From positions 4,194,001-4,258,000 of the forward strand of contig NC_017249.1 of assembly GCF_000284375.1 (NCBI RefSeq): 64,000 nt of DNA, in the 5' to 3' direction. A program made the translations under genes and the position numbers. Origin of the DNA: Bradyrhizobium japonicum USDA 6. GTDB taxonomy: Bacteria; Pseudomonadota; Alphaproteobacteria; Rhizobiales; Xanthobacteraceae. Below are positions 25,642-34,591 of this stretch, piece by piece (the first letter of the stretch is position 1; each line of letters starts with the position of its first letter). The notes beneath the pieces are model-generated. The model was given only the letters and a program-made list of their open reading frames with translations. It made no database searches and was not told the origin of the DNA.

Positions 25642-26166
25642 TTATTGACCCAGTCTTGCCATCAGCGCGTCGACGCGCGGCTGGCCCCAGGTCTTGACGG
25701 TCAACGGGCCGGTTGCCTCGACATCGACGCCTTGGCCCGGTCCGAGCACGACGCCGCGTCCACGAGCCCTGCGGCTCACACCGACACGGCCGTCGGCAAC
25801 GAAGACCGCGGTCTTGGCCTCAGCGACATCGACGGCCCATTTGGTCCCGCGCACTGCGGCGATCGCCTGCGGCGTCAGCACCTTGAAGGGATTGCCGCCA
25901 GGCTTCTTGGGCACCTCGATCAGCAGCGCCTTGCTGCTCAACTCCACGGAGTCAATATGTCCGTCGCGGTTGGCGTCCTTAAGTTCAAATCTGGCGCCGT
26001 TTTCCGCAACGATGGTGATGCCGTTGTCGCAGCGCCAGACTTGCGTGCCCGCGGCCGATGCCGATGCCCTGCAGCCGACACTGACAGCCGGCTGTGCACT
26101 CGCTGACCCGTTCAACTGAAACAACCACGCCAGAGCGAAAATACCGGCGCCCGCGATCCCTCTCAT
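25642..26166 (-). CDS. Secreted FecR-domain protein
   Basis: 174 residues with a signal peptide ending at SASAQ (~26). The mature protein holds a short FecR-like domain: VLTPQAIAAVRGTKWAVDV, VFVADGRVGVSRRA and VVLGPGQGVDV. GGAGG six bases before the ATG at 26166 decides this start over the GTG at 26193. It precedes the CHASE2 cyclase by ~60 bases and may supply or modulate its periplasmic signal. Confidence 0.82.
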   Translation of the reverse strand: MRGIAGAGIFALAWLFQLNGSASAQPAVSVGCRASASAAGTQVWRCDNGITIVAENGARFELKDANRDGHIDSVELSSKALLIEVPKKPGGNPFKVLTPQAIAAVRGTKWAVDVAEAKTAVFVADGRVGVSRRARGRGVVLGPGQGVDVEATGPLTVKTWGQPRVDALMARLGQ

Positions 26167-26750
26167 GCCAGCCTCCGTTTGCGTGCTTGGCACAGTTCAA
26201 AGCGATGTTGATACGGTACCGTATCACACGCAGAGGCTGCTGAAAAGTGCCGCTCTCGCAGCTATTTCCTCGGTGCGGTCTTTTCCAGTCCGACGCGATC
26301 AACTTTCGGTCAGGGCGCCGTGCCGCGTGAGCACTCTGTGCGCGATGTGTGATGTGGGACGGGCTGTGCCGCCACCCTGCTGACACCCGCTCGAGAGGGC
26401 GCAGCGCGCACCAGCCTCGCGCAACGCTTCCCCGCTATTGTCCGGGTATTGAAGACCACGAAAACGACTTGGTTGGATGGCCTTAGAGAGGCCGCCTGTG
26501 ACGTCCGTCGAACGCGCCGAACCGGCGGAGAATTATGGTTAACAGACGCTCCTAAGTCAGTAGTTCTGCGGGCTTTTTTCTCGAAATGGGACAGCGTTAG
26601 CGCGGTGCCTCACATCTGCCCGAACTTAATCTGCATTTAACTAAAAGTCGCCTTAATGACGCTCCGACCTCCTGCGAGATGCTGTTCCCGGATCGTGACC
26701 AGCGGCACTTCGAAGGGGGACTGAGTGACACCGTCCTGGACGCAAGGCGA
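26167..26750. other. Gap of ~580 bases between divergent genes
   Basis: Apart from the palindrome at 26209 I see no RNA gene or convincing small CDS here. The stretch 26530-26660 is richer in A/T than its surroundings and probably holds the promoter of the DUF2778 gene. A 63-codon frame at 26449 has no ribosome site and was not called. Confidence 0.5.
26209..26226. promoter_or_regulatory. Perfect 18-base palindrome, orphan TetR-like operator
   Basis: TGATACGGTACCGTATCA is fully self-complementary and lies 43 bases upstream of the fecR-like ATG. Its size and symmetry fit a TetR-family binding site, but no TetR gene is next to it. Confidence 0.55.
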
Positions 26751-27908
26751 ATGAGTACGAGTATCGCTGCGCAGAGTAACGCGGCACGGAAGTCCAAGAA
26801 TTCACTTCGGAAGCCTTCCCGGAAAATGACCACCACCAACTGGCTGGGCGCCGCGGCGATCGGCTGCGTCGTGATGGGCGCCGGCTGGACCATCTACAGC
26901 AACGTCTTCGGCGCTAGCGTCTATCCGACCGTCGGCAGCATTGGCTACGACGAGCCCGTGATCAAGCGCGCGCCCAGGGTGGCGCTGCGTGAGGCCGACG
27001 AGGCCATCAGGGACACCTTTGCGCTGCTGCCTGACCGGCTCCAGGTCGCAGCTCCGATCTCGCGCGAGATGTTCAACGAGCGCTTTGGCGCGGCCGCGAC
27101 CCAGGGCGTTGCGTCGAATGCGGCGAGCGCCGCGCCCGCAACCCAGGTGGCCGTCGTCAAGGACGCCCCCAAGCAGAGCGTGATCGCGAAGGTCGCGGAA
27201 GCGCTGAAGCCGGCGGCGCCGGCCAAGATTGCTGACAAGACTGCGGACAAGACCAAGCGCGCGCCGGATGCGCAGATGCAGCTGGCTTCGGCCGATCCGG
27301 CCGAGATCGTGCCGGCGCCCGAGGCGAAGCCGAAATCGTTTGCCGATCGCGCCAAGGCCGCGGTGATGTCGATCACCGGTCCGCGCCAGTCGATGGTCGA
27401 GAAGCTTTGGGGCAAGCGCGAGCCGTCCGGCGGGCTGCTGGCCTATGCCTCGGCCGATGCCAGCGTGACCGCGTCCATCGCGCCGCGAGAGCAGAACCCC
27501 ATGCTCGGCGGTTCGGCGCCCTACGAGCGCGACACCGCGGTCTACGATATCACCGCCAAGATGGTCTACCTGCCCGACGGCACCAAGCTCGAGGCGCATT
27601 CCGGCCTCGGCTCCAATCTCGACGATCCGCGCTCCTCGCGCGTCCGCATGCGCGGCGTGACGCCGCCGCACATCTACACGCTGAAGCCGCGCGAAGCGCT
27701 GTTCCATGGCGTGCCGGCGCTGCGCCTGACTCCGATCGGTGGCGAGAGTGCGATCTACGGCCGCGACGGCTTGCTCGCCCACACCTTCATGCTCGGGCCG
27801 AACGGCGATTCCAACGGCTGCGTGTCGTTCAAGGATTATTACGCGTTCCTCGACGCCTACCGCAACAAGGGCATCCGCAAGCTCGCGGTGCTGGCGCGGG
27901 TCGAGTGA
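26751..27908 (+). CDS. DUF2778 / L,D-transpeptidase-like membrane-anchored protein
   Basis: 385 residues. A basic N terminus is followed by one membrane helix (WLGAAAIGCVVMGAGWTIY, about 29-47), an Ala/Lys-rich linker to ~250, and a C-terminal DUF2778 domain. Within that domain HTFMLGPNGDSNGCVSFKDY holds the His and Cys pattern of L,D-transpeptidase-like enzymes, so peptidoglycan cross-link editing in the periplasm is plausible. The start is uncertain: ATGs at 26679, 26751 and 26826 share the frame; I chose 26751 for its AAGG and position before the basic stretch. Confidence 0.8.
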   Translation: MSTSIAAQSNAARKSKNSLRKPSRKMTTTNWLGAAAIGCVVMGAGWTIYSNVFGASVYPTVGSIGYDEPVIKRAPRVALREADEAIRDTFALLPDRLQVAAPISREMFNERFGAAATQGVASNAASAAPATQVAVVKDAPKQSVIAKVAEALKPAAPAKIADKTADKTKRAPDAQMQLASADPAEIVPAPEAKPKSFADRAKAAVMSITGPRQSMVEKLWGKREPSGGLLAYASADASVTASIAPREQNPMLGGSAPYERDTAVYDITAKMVYLPDGTKLEAHSGLGSNLDDPRSSRVRMRGVTPPHIYTLKPREALFHGVPALRLTPIGGESAIYGRDGLLAHTFMLGPNGDSNGCVSFKDYYAFLDAYRNKGIRKLAVLARVE

Positions 27909-27932
27909 TCTCAGTCAATTCGCGATGGTCTC

Positions 27933-27966
27933 AAAGGGCCGCTCTTGCAGCGGCCCTTTTCTTTTC
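27933..27966 (+). terminator. Rho-independent terminator
   Basis: AAAGGGCCGCT and AGCGGCCCTTT form an 11-base stem with a 5-base loop, followed by TTCTTTTCTTTT. It ends the DUF2778 transcript. Confidence 0.85.
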
Positions 27967-27975
27967 TTTTCTGCT

Positions 27976-28800
27976 TCAGCCCGGCCAGCACTGTCCGCCG
28001 CCGTCGATCCTCAGCACCTGGCCCGAGACGAAGGCGCCCATGGGACCGGCGAAGAACTCGACGACGCGCGCGACCTCGTCGACGGTCGCGATGCGGTCGA
28101 GCGTGCCGGTCTCGACCATCCTGTCGGGGTCCACCGCGCGCGTGCCTAGGAAACGGCCGGTGCGGGTATCGCCGGGTGCGATGCAGTTGACGGCGATGTC
28201 GTAAGCGCGGAGCTGGTCGGCCAGGCATCGCGTGTAGTGGGTCACGCCGGCCTTCGACACCGCATAGATCGAGCCCTGGGTGCGGCCCTTGAACGCGGCG
28301 ACCGAACCGAGCGTGACGATGCGGCCGCACCGCCGCTCCATCATTCCCTTCGCGACCGCCTGGCAGGTCAGGATGGTCGAGAGCAGATTGCGCTCCAGCA
28401 CCGCGCGCACATCGGCCTCCTTGATGTTCACCGCGTCGTTCGGGTCGGGCTTGCCGCCGGCGGCTGCGATATCGCCGCCGGCATTGTGCACGAGGATGTC
28501 GATCGGGCCGAGAGCTGCTTCCGTCTCGGCGATCACGCGCGCGATGTCGTCGCCCCTGGTGAGATCGCCGAGCACGCGCTGGCTGCGGACGCCGAATTGC
28601 TGGCCGATCTCTGCCGCCACCGCGGTGAGGGTGGTGCCCTCGCCATACTCCGCCGGCCCGTTCTCGCGCATGCCGTGGATGGCGACGTCGGCGCCGAGCG
28701 CGGCGAGCTTCTCCGCAAAGGCGCGGCCAAGCCCGCGTCCCGCGCCGGTCACCAGCGCGACCTTGCCTGTCAAAATCTTCGCCGTGTCATGCGATGTCAT
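27976..28800 (-). CDS. Short-chain dehydrogenase/reductase
   Basis: 274 residues of the classical SDR fold: cofactor motif TGAGRGLG near 20-27, VHNAGG near 103, LGSVAAFKGR with the catalytic Ser, and YAVSKAG with Tyr and Lys. The substrate is not evident. It lies 22 bases downstream of the RpiR regulator on the same strand and next to the branched-chain-type uptake operon, so it probably oxidises an intermediate of the same pathway. Confidence 0.88.
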   Translation of the reverse strand: MTSHDTAKILTGKVALVTGAGRGLGRAFAEKLAALGADVAIHGMRENGPAEYGEGTTLTAVAAEIGQQFGVRSQRVLGDLTRGDDIARVIAETEAALGPIDILVHNAGGDIAAAGGKPDPNDAVNIKEADVRAVLERNLLSTILTCQAVAKGMMERRCGRIVTLGSVAAFKGRTQGSIYAVSKAGVTHYTRCLADQLRAYDIAVNCIAPGDTRTGRFLGTRAVDPDRMVETGTLDRIATVDEVARVVEFFAGPMGAFVSGQVLRIDGGGQCWPG

Positions 28801-28822
28801 GATCTTTTTCCTGTTGTGAATG

Positions 28823-29656
28823 TCAGTCTGCCGCGAGATCGAGCCCGATCGCCATCGCCTGCACGAGGCACATCGGTGCGACCAGCGTGCGCAGCGCCGG
28901 CTCGGGCATGTCCTGGATCTCGAACACGACGCTTGCGCCTTCGACGATCGGGCTCAGGAGGCTGTCGGTAATGGAGATCGTGGGCACGCCTCGCGCAACG
29001 AGTTCGGGAAACAGCCGCGCCGTATCCGGATAGTAGTTCCGGAAGCTGATCGCGACCAGCGCGTCCTCCGCGGTCGCGGCATACGACTGCTCGTGGATGC
29101 TGCCGCCGGTGCCGTCGAGCAGGACGACGCGCCGTCCGAGCTTGCGCAGTACATAGGCGAGGTGGGTCGCTACCGGAAACGAGCCGCCGAGGCCGAGCAG
29201 ATAGATGTCGCGCGCTTTCGCGAGGATCGCGGTCGCGGCGTCGAGCTCTCGCGCATGCACGGACTGGCTCAGCGTCACCAACGCCGATTGCGCTTCCGAG
29301 ACGAAGCGCGACAGCACCGCGGCCGGCTGGCGGCCGAGCACCGACTTCTCCTCGCTCTTCATGCGGGCGAGCCGCGCCTTGTAGCTCGGCGCGACGCCGG
29401 CAACGAGCCGTGAGCGGAACACCTGCTGCATCTCGGTGAAGCCGCCGAATCCGAGCGCATGGGCGAAGCGAACGATCGCCGAGGGCGGCACGCCCGAGCG
29501 CTGCGCCACCTCCGCCACGGTGCCGAGCGCGACATCGGTCGGGTGATCGAGCACGAACTCCGCGATCTGCTGCAGCCGGCCGGACAGCGCCCGGTGCCGC
29601 TGCGCAATGGCGCCGCGCAGGTCGTCGTAGCTCATCGCGCCTTGTGCCTTGTTCAT
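28823..29656 (-). CDS. MurR/RpiR-family regulator (HTH + SIS domain)
   Basis: 277 residues. The N-terminal HTH_6 domain contains VALGTVAEVAQRSGVPPSAI and VRFAHALGFGGF; the C-terminal SIS domain starts with IYLLGLGGSFPVATHLAYVL and has AISFRNYYPDTARLF. SIS domains in this family usually bind phosphosugars. The ATG at 29656 is preferred over an upstream frame extension. It is divergent from the substrate-binding protein gene and presumably controls both directions through operators in the gap. Confidence 0.87.
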   Translation of the reverse strand: MNKAQGAMSYDDLRGAIAQRHRALSGRLQQIAEFVLDHPTDVALGTVAEVAQRSGVPPSAIVRFAHALGFGGFTEMQQVFRSRLVAGVAPSYKARLARMKSEEKSVLGRQPAAVLSRFVSEAQSALVTLSQSVHARELDAATAILAKARDIYLLGLGGSFPVATHLAYVLRKLGRRVVLLDGTGGSIHEQSYAATAEDALVAISFRNYYPDTARLFPELVARGVPTISITDSLLSPIVEGASVVFEIQDMPEPALRTLVAPMCLVQAMAIGLDLAAD

Positions 29657-29710
29657 CGTCTCGGGTCTCCAGATCGGTCGCCTGTTTAACGGCATTTCAC
29701 CGTTTGGATC

Positions 29711-29748
29711 AAATATTCCACTTTACATAATAAATGGAATGAATATTC
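29711..29748. promoter_or_regulatory. Probable RpiR operator region
   Basis: ATTCCA (29715-29720) and TGGAAT (29735-29740) form a spaced dyad, with matching TT/AA inside, and GAATATTC (29741-29748) is an adjoining perfect palindrome. The block is AT-rich and lies between the divergent RpiR and substrate-binding protein genes. Confidence 0.55.
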
Positions 29749-29792
29749 TAATCGCAGAAAAAAGCAAAAGACTTCGAAAACGGGAGGAAACG

Positions 29793-31085
29793 ATGAGAGG
29801 GCGTCAGATTTCACGGCGAAGCGTTCTGAAGGGCAGCTTGATGGCCAGCGTCATCGGCGGCACCGGCAGCTTCTTTGGACCGTGGAAAGAGAATCACGCG
29901 TGGGCGCAGGGCGCCAAGCCAATCAAGCTCGGCCTGACCTGCGATGCCAGCGGCCAATACGGCAACAGCGGCCAGGATGATTTCCGCGGCATCAAGATGG
30001 CGATCGACGAGTTCAACGCCAAAGGCGGCGTGCTCGGGCGTCAGATTTCGTTCATCACCGCGGATACCGAAACGACACCGGCCACAGGCAGCCGCGTCGC
30101 CGAGCGGTTCATCACCCGCGAGGACTGCACCATCCTGATCGGCGCGCTGCATTCCGGCGTCGCCAACGCGATCACCCAGGTCGCCGGCAAATACGGCGTG
30201 ATCTACATGAACACCAATTCCTCCGCGCCGAGCGAGGCCGGGGAGAATTGCTCACGCGTGAAATTCGTCTGGGACGGCAACGGCACCAATTTCTCCAAGG
30301 CATCGGTCAAGAACGCGGTCGATTCCATCGGCAAGAACTGGATGCTGCTGACCAACGATTACGTCTGGGGGCACACCACGTCCGCCGCGACCAAGGCGCA
30401 GGTCGAGGCTGCCGGCGGCAAGATCATCGACAATCTCCTGGTGCCGCAAAACACCCGCGACTTCACCGCCTACCTCCTGAAGATCCAGCAGGCAAAACCC
30501 GACGTGGTCGCGACTGCGATCGGCGGCGACGACATCAAGGCGCTGCGCGAGCAGGTGGCGCAGCTCAAGCTCGACGGCAAGCCGGCCTGGATCAACAACC
30601 AGCAGGACTGGCCCGATGTCTGGGGCGCGCCCGACAGCCTGTTCGGCGTGTTCGGCACGACCTGGTATCACAAGCTGCAACTGCCCGGCGTCGCCGAGTT
30701 CGTTCGGAAATGGCAAGCCGCCAACAAGGACGGTCCGATCCCGGTGCCCGGCAACGTCTCCTACAACGGCTATATGAGCACGCGCGAATTGCTGCGTGCG
30801 ATCGAGCGGGCAGGGTCGACCAACAACGTCAAAATCATCAGGGAACTCGAGAACCTCAAGGTCTCGGCGACCGATCGCATGCAGCATTTCGACGCCTACA
30901 TGGATCCCATGACGCATCAGATGCAGCAGACGATCTATCTGGCGCGGCGCAACGCCAAGCCGGCTGACAGCACCGATCTGTTCGAGATCATCAGCTGGAC
31001 CGAACCGAAATCAGCCGCCGATGACGCTGCGCCCGGCAAGTGCAAGCTCACGCCCTACGAGCAGGTGCCGACCGTCGACTCCTAG
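29793..31085 (+). CDS. Tat-exported ABC substrate-binding protein (branched-chain/amide type)
   Basis: 430 residues with a twin-arginine signal (ISRRSVLKGSLMASVIGG) and cleavage after AWAQG. The mature protein is a Peripla_BP_6 type: KLGLTCDASGQYGNSGQDDF, AIDEFNAKGGVLGRQISF and EDCTILIGALHSGVANAI. GGGAGG lies five bases before the ATG at 29793; the longer in-frame reading upstream crosses the operator region. It starts the uptake operon. The substrate could be an amino acid, amide or aromatic acid. Confidence 0.88.
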   Translation: MRGRQISRRSVLKGSLMASVIGGTGSFFGPWKENHAWAQGAKPIKLGLTCDASGQYGNSGQDDFRGIKMAIDEFNAKGGVLGRQISFITADTETTPATGSRVAERFITREDCTILIGALHSGVANAITQVAGKYGVIYMNTNSSAPSEAGENCSRVKFVWDGNGTNFSKASVKNAVDSIGKNWMLLTNDYVWGHTTSAATKAQVEAAGGKIIDNLLVPQNTRDFTAYLLKIQQAKPDVVATAIGGDDIKALREQVAQLKLDGKPAWINNQQDWPDVWGAPDSLFGVFGTTWYHKLQLPGVAEFVRKWQAANKDGPIPVPGNVSYNGYMSTRELLRAIERAGSTNNVKIIRELENLKVSATDRMQHFDAYMDPMTHQMQQTIYLARRNAKPADSTDLFEIISWTEPKSAADDAAPGKCKLTPYEQVPTVDS

Positions 31086-31161
31086 ACGGTTCGTCACATC
31101 GCAGAACGGCGGCGCGCATGTCGCGCGCCGCGCGCCCAGGCCTTCGGGGCTCGGGTGAGCA

Positions 31162-32106
31162 TTGCCAGTAGCGAGAGCCAAGACCTTGTTCGATCTTCTT
31201 CCGCATCTCCTTAACGGCCTGACGCTCGGCCTGTTGTTCGCGCTGATCGCGCTCGGCTTCATGCTCATTGTCGGGCTGATGGAGCAGATCAACCTCGCGC
31301 ACGGCTCCCTGTTCGCGCTCGGCGCCTATGTCGCCATGCAACTGACAGGACCGCGCCCGCCATTGCCGGCCGATCTTGCGAAAGCGTGGCTCGCGCTTCC
31401 GCTGGGCTGGCGTTATGCCGCGACGCTCGTCATCGCGCCGGTGATCGTTAGTCTCGTCGGCATGCTGATCGAGCTCTGCATGCGGCGGACCTACGGCAAG
31501 GATCCGCTGTACGGACTGCTCCTGACCTTTGGCGCGGCGATGGTGATCGAGGAGTTGATCCGACTGGTTTGGGGCACGCGCGACTACGTGTTGCAGGTGC
31601 CGTCCGCCATCAACGGCGGCTTCCTGTTCGGCGATCTGATCTGGTCGACCTATCGTTTCTACGCGGCGGGGATCGCGGCCGGGATCATCGGCCTGGTCTG
31701 GCTGTTGATCGAAAAGACTTCGTTCGGCGCAACCGTCAAGGCCGGTGCCCATGACAGCGAGATCGTCCGCGCGCTCGGCATCAACCTGTCGCGCTTGCGG
31801 CTGCTGGTGTTCGTGTTCGGCACGATGCTGGCCGCGATCGCGGGCATCATCGTTGCGCCGATCTGGGGCATTCGTCCGCATATGGGCGTCGATGCCGTCA
31901 TCCCCGCGTTCCTGGTGATCGTGCTCGGCGGCGTCGGCAGCTTTTGGGGCGCCGTCGTGGCGGGGCTGCTGGTTGGATTATGTGTCGGTCTTGCCGGCGC
32001 CTACGCGTCCGAATGGTCGCTGTTGTCGATGTACATCCTGCTCGTTGCCGTCGTGACGTTCCGTGCACGCGGCCTGTGGGGCAAGAAGAGCGTGCTCGAG
32101 GCCTAG
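31162..32106 (+). CDS. Branched-chain-type ABC permease, LivH-like
   Basis: 314 residues with eight or so membrane helices. LLNGLTLGLLFALIALGFML and GLMEQINLAHGSLFALGAY are typical LivH/UrtB segments; the EAA-like loop near 195-215 is KTSFGATVKAGAHDSEIVRALG. It forms one half of the transmembrane channel. The first codon is TTG; no ATG fits without losing the first helix, and no strong ribosome site is seen, so the exact start is tentative. Confidence 0.88.
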   Translation: MPVARAKTLFDLLPHLLNGLTLGLLFALIALGFMLIVGLMEQINLAHGSLFALGAYVAMQLTGPRPPLPADLAKAWLALPLGWRYAATLVIAPVIVSLVGMLIELCMRRTYGKDPLYGLLLTFGAAMVIEELIRLVWGTRDYVLQVPSAINGGFLFGDLIWSTYRFYAAGIAAGIIGLVWLLIEKTSFGATVKAGAHDSEIVRALGINLSRLRLLVFVFGTMLAAIAGIIVAPIWGIRPHMGVDAVIPAFLVIVLGGVGSFWGAVVAGLLVGLCVGLAGAYASEWSLLSMYILLVAVVTFRARGLWGKKSVLEA

Positions 32107-32109
32107 GGA

Positions 32110-33153
32110 ATGATTGTGGGATCAAATTCTTCATCCGACGCCGCGCGCCTCGTCACGCCGACGATGCTGGTGGTCGGGCTCGTGCTTGCAACGGTGCCGC
32201 TCTGGATCACGCGGATCGGGCTCTATCCCTATCTCGGGATCGAGATCCTGATCTGGTCGTTCTACGCGCTCGCTTTCAATCTGGTGCTGGGCACGGCCGG
32301 ACTTCCGTCGTTCGGACATGGTGCCTATTTCGGCATCGGCGCCTATGCGTTCGGGCTCTGCCAGTTCGACATCGTCGCCAATCTCTGGATCTGTCTCGCT
32401 GCCGCGGCCGTGGTCGCGGGACTTGCCGGCGTGCTGGTGGCGCTGTTCATCTCGCACCGGCGCGGCATCTATTATGCCTTCATGACCATCGCCTTCGGCC
32501 AGATATTCTGGACGCTGGCGATCAAGTCGCACCGGATCACCGGCGGCGAGGATGGGCTGCTCAAGATCAAGCGGCTGCCGGCCGATTTCGGACTGGTGTC
32601 GTTCGATCTCACCGACAATGTCGCGTTCTACTATTTCGTGCTCGCGGTCTGCGCGGTCGGTACCGCCGTCTTGTGGCGGCTGGTGCACTCGCCCTATGGC
32701 CGCGTGGTCGCTGCGATCAGGCAGAGCGAGGTTCGCGCCGCCCATCTCGGCTATAACGTGTGGCTCTACAAGGCGTCGGTGTTCGCGCTGTCGGCGGCCG
32801 TGTCCGGCTTTGCCGGCGGACTGTTCGCGATGGCGCAGCTCGCCGCATTCCCCGACGTCATGAGCCTGCATCAATCCGGCTACGTCGTGATGATGACGCT
32901 GGTCGGTGGCGGGCTCGTCAGCTTCTGGGGGCCGGTGATCGGCGTGTTTCTCTTCCTCACCGCGCGCGATGTGATCGGTGCGCTGACCAATGCCTGGATG
33001 CTCTATTTTGGTCTGCTGTTCATTGCGATCGTGTTATTCCGCCCCGAGGGCATTGCGGGCGCGCTCTCGGCCGCCGTGCAGCAACATTCACTCAACGCGC
33101 TGCGGCGACACGGTACGTCCGCGATGCGTCTACTGGTCGGGGGCGGGCGATGA
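32110..33153 (+). CDS. Branched-chain-type ABC permease, LivM-like
   Basis: 347 residues, LivM-type: NLVLGTAGLPSFGHGAYFGIG near 60-80, FMTIAFGQIFWTLAIKS, and the loop HSPYGRVVAAIRQSEVRAAHLGY. It pairs with the LivH-like protein. The ATG is three bases after the preceding stop, and the next gene overlaps its end. Confidence 0.9.
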   Translation: MIVGSNSSSDAARLVTPTMLVVGLVLATVPLWITRIGLYPYLGIEILIWSFYALAFNLVLGTAGLPSFGHGAYFGIGAYAFGLCQFDIVANLWICLAAAAVVAGLAGVLVALFISHRRGIYYAFMTIAFGQIFWTLAIKSHRITGGEDGLLKIKRLPADFGLVSFDLTDNVAFYYFVLAVCAVGTAVLWRLVHSPYGRVVAAIRQSEVRAAHLGYNVWLYKASVFALSAAVSGFAGGLFAMAQLAAFPDVMSLHQSGYVVMMTLVGGGLVSFWGPVIGVFLFLTARDVIGALTNAWMLYFGLLFIAIVLFRPEGIAGALSAAVQQHSLNALRRHGTSAMRLLVGGGR

Positions 33154-33893
33154 GCATGATCGAGGCCGCAGGTGTGCACGTCCGCTTCGGCGATCGCGTC
33201 GTGCTGGAAAGCGTCGATCTCGCGGTTGCCAAGGGCGAGTTTCACGGCGTGATGGGTCCCAACGGCGCGGGCAAGACCACCTTCTTCAACGTCCTCACCG
33301 GCAGGGTGAAACCGAGCCGCGGCCGAGTCCTGCTCGGCGGCGAGGATGTCACGGGATTGAGCCCGCACCGCATCGCCGCCAAGGGCATCGCCCGCTCGTT
33401 CCAGATCATGACCCTGTTCGACGAATTCTCCGCCCGCGACAACGTCATGATGGGCTTGCCCGCGTTTCGCGCCCGAGGCCTCGATATCGCCCGTGCCGCG
33501 GCCGGTGACCACAGGTTTGCCGAGCAGGCATCCGAAGCGCTCGCCGCGGTCGGGCTTGCCGACAAGGGCGATGTCCGCGCCAAGGACCTGTCCTATGGCG
33601 ACCGCCGTGCGCTGGAGATCGCGGTCGCGCTGGCGCAGGCCCCGCGCGTGCTGTGCCTGGACGAGCCGACCTCCGGCCTCGGCTCCGACGGCGTGCAGCG
33701 GCTGGCAGCGCTGGTGGCGCGCCTGAAGGGCCGGCTGACCATCGTCGCCATCGAGCACGACATGGAATTCCTGTTCTCGCTCGCCGATCGCATCTCGGTC
33801 ATTCATTGGGGCCAGGTGGTGGCGCGCGGCACGCCGCACGAGCTGCAGCAGAACGAATGGGTGCGTCGCTCCAATCTCGGGAAGTTCGCATGA
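33150..33893 (+). CDS. Branched-chain-type ABC ATPase, LivG-like
   Basis: 247 residues with complete motifs: Walker A GPNGAGKTTFFNVL near 35-48, Q-loop ARSFQIMTLF, signature-like DLSYGDRRALEIAVALA, Walker B VLCLDEPTSGLG, switch His in IEHDMEFLF. It overlaps the LivM stop by four bases. The longer frame upstream is inside livM and is not used. Confidence 0.92.
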   Translation: MSMIEAAGVHVRFGDRVVLESVDLAVAKGEFHGVMGPNGAGKTTFFNVLTGRVKPSRGRVLLGGEDVTGLSPHRIAAKGIARSFQIMTLFDEFSARDNVMMGLPAFRARGLDIARAAAGDHRFAEQASEALAAVGLADKGDVRAKDLSYGDRRALEIAVALAQAPRVLCLDEPTSGLGSDGVQRLAALVARLKGRLTIVAIEHDMEFLFSLADRISVIHWGQVVARGTPHELQQNEWVRRSNLGKFA

Positions 33894-34591
33894 TCCTCGA
33901 AGTGGATGGGGTCGATACCTTCTACGGCGAGACCCAGGCGCTGTTCGGCGCCTCGCTCGCCATCGAGCACGCCAAGGTCTTCGCGCTGCTCGGTCCCAAT
34001 GGCGCCGGCAAGACCACCATGCTCCGTTCGATTCTCGGGCTGACGCGGCCGCGCCGCGGCGTCGTTCGTTTCGATGGGCATGACGTGACGCGCGATGCGA
34101 CCCACGAGATCGCGCGCGCCGGCATCGGCTGGGTGCCCGACGACCGGCGGCTGTGCCCGACCTTGTCGGTGGCGCGTAACCTCACCATCGCGCAGAAGCG
34201 CACGCGCTTCCGCAACTGGAGCGTCAAGGAGGCCGCCGCGATCTTCTCGCCGCTCGAATATCTCATGGAGCGCGACTGCGAGAACCTGTCGGGCGGCGAG
34301 ATGCAGATGGTCGCGATTGCGCGCGCGCTGGTCGGCTCGCCGGGACTGGTCCTGTTCGACGAGCCGAGCCAGGGTCTTGCGCCAAAGATCGTCGGCGATG
34401 TGCTCGCGACCATATTGCGCATGAAAGAGGAGGGGATCGCCTCGCTGGTCGTGGAACAGAATGCGGAGATTGCGCTGTCGGTCGCAGACCACGCAGCGGT
34501 GATCGATCGCGGCCGGATCGTCTGGACCGGCGAGGCCAAGACCTTGCGCGATGATCGCGCCCTTCGGCAGCGCTTGCTGGGAGTACAATAA
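33890..34591 (+). CDS. Branched-chain-type ABC ATPase, LivF-like
   Basis: 233 residues with Walker A GPNGAGKTTMLRSIL, the LivF-like GWVPDDRRLCPTLSV, signature NLSGGEMQMVAIARALV, Walker B LVLFDEPSQGLAP and the switch segment VVEQNAEIAL. With the LivG-like protein it makes the normal ATPase heterodimer of this transporter class. It overlaps its neighbour by ATGA. Confidence 0.93.
   Translation: MILEVDGVDTFYGETQALFGASLAIEHAKVFALLGPNGAGKTTMLRSILGLTRPRRGVVRFDGHDVTRDATHEIARAGIGWVPDDRRLCPTLSVARNLTIAQKRTRFRNWSVKEAAAIFSPLEYLMERDCENLSGGEMQMVAIARALVGSPGLVLFDEPSQGLAPKIVGDVLATILRMKEEGIASLVVEQNAEIALSVADHAAVIDRGRIVWTGEAKTLRDDRALRQRLLGVQ

Noticed and set aside
26449-26640. 63-codon plus-strand frame in the fecR/DUF2778 gap
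   Set aside because: No ribosome site, no recognisable motif, and it overlaps the likely promoter region.
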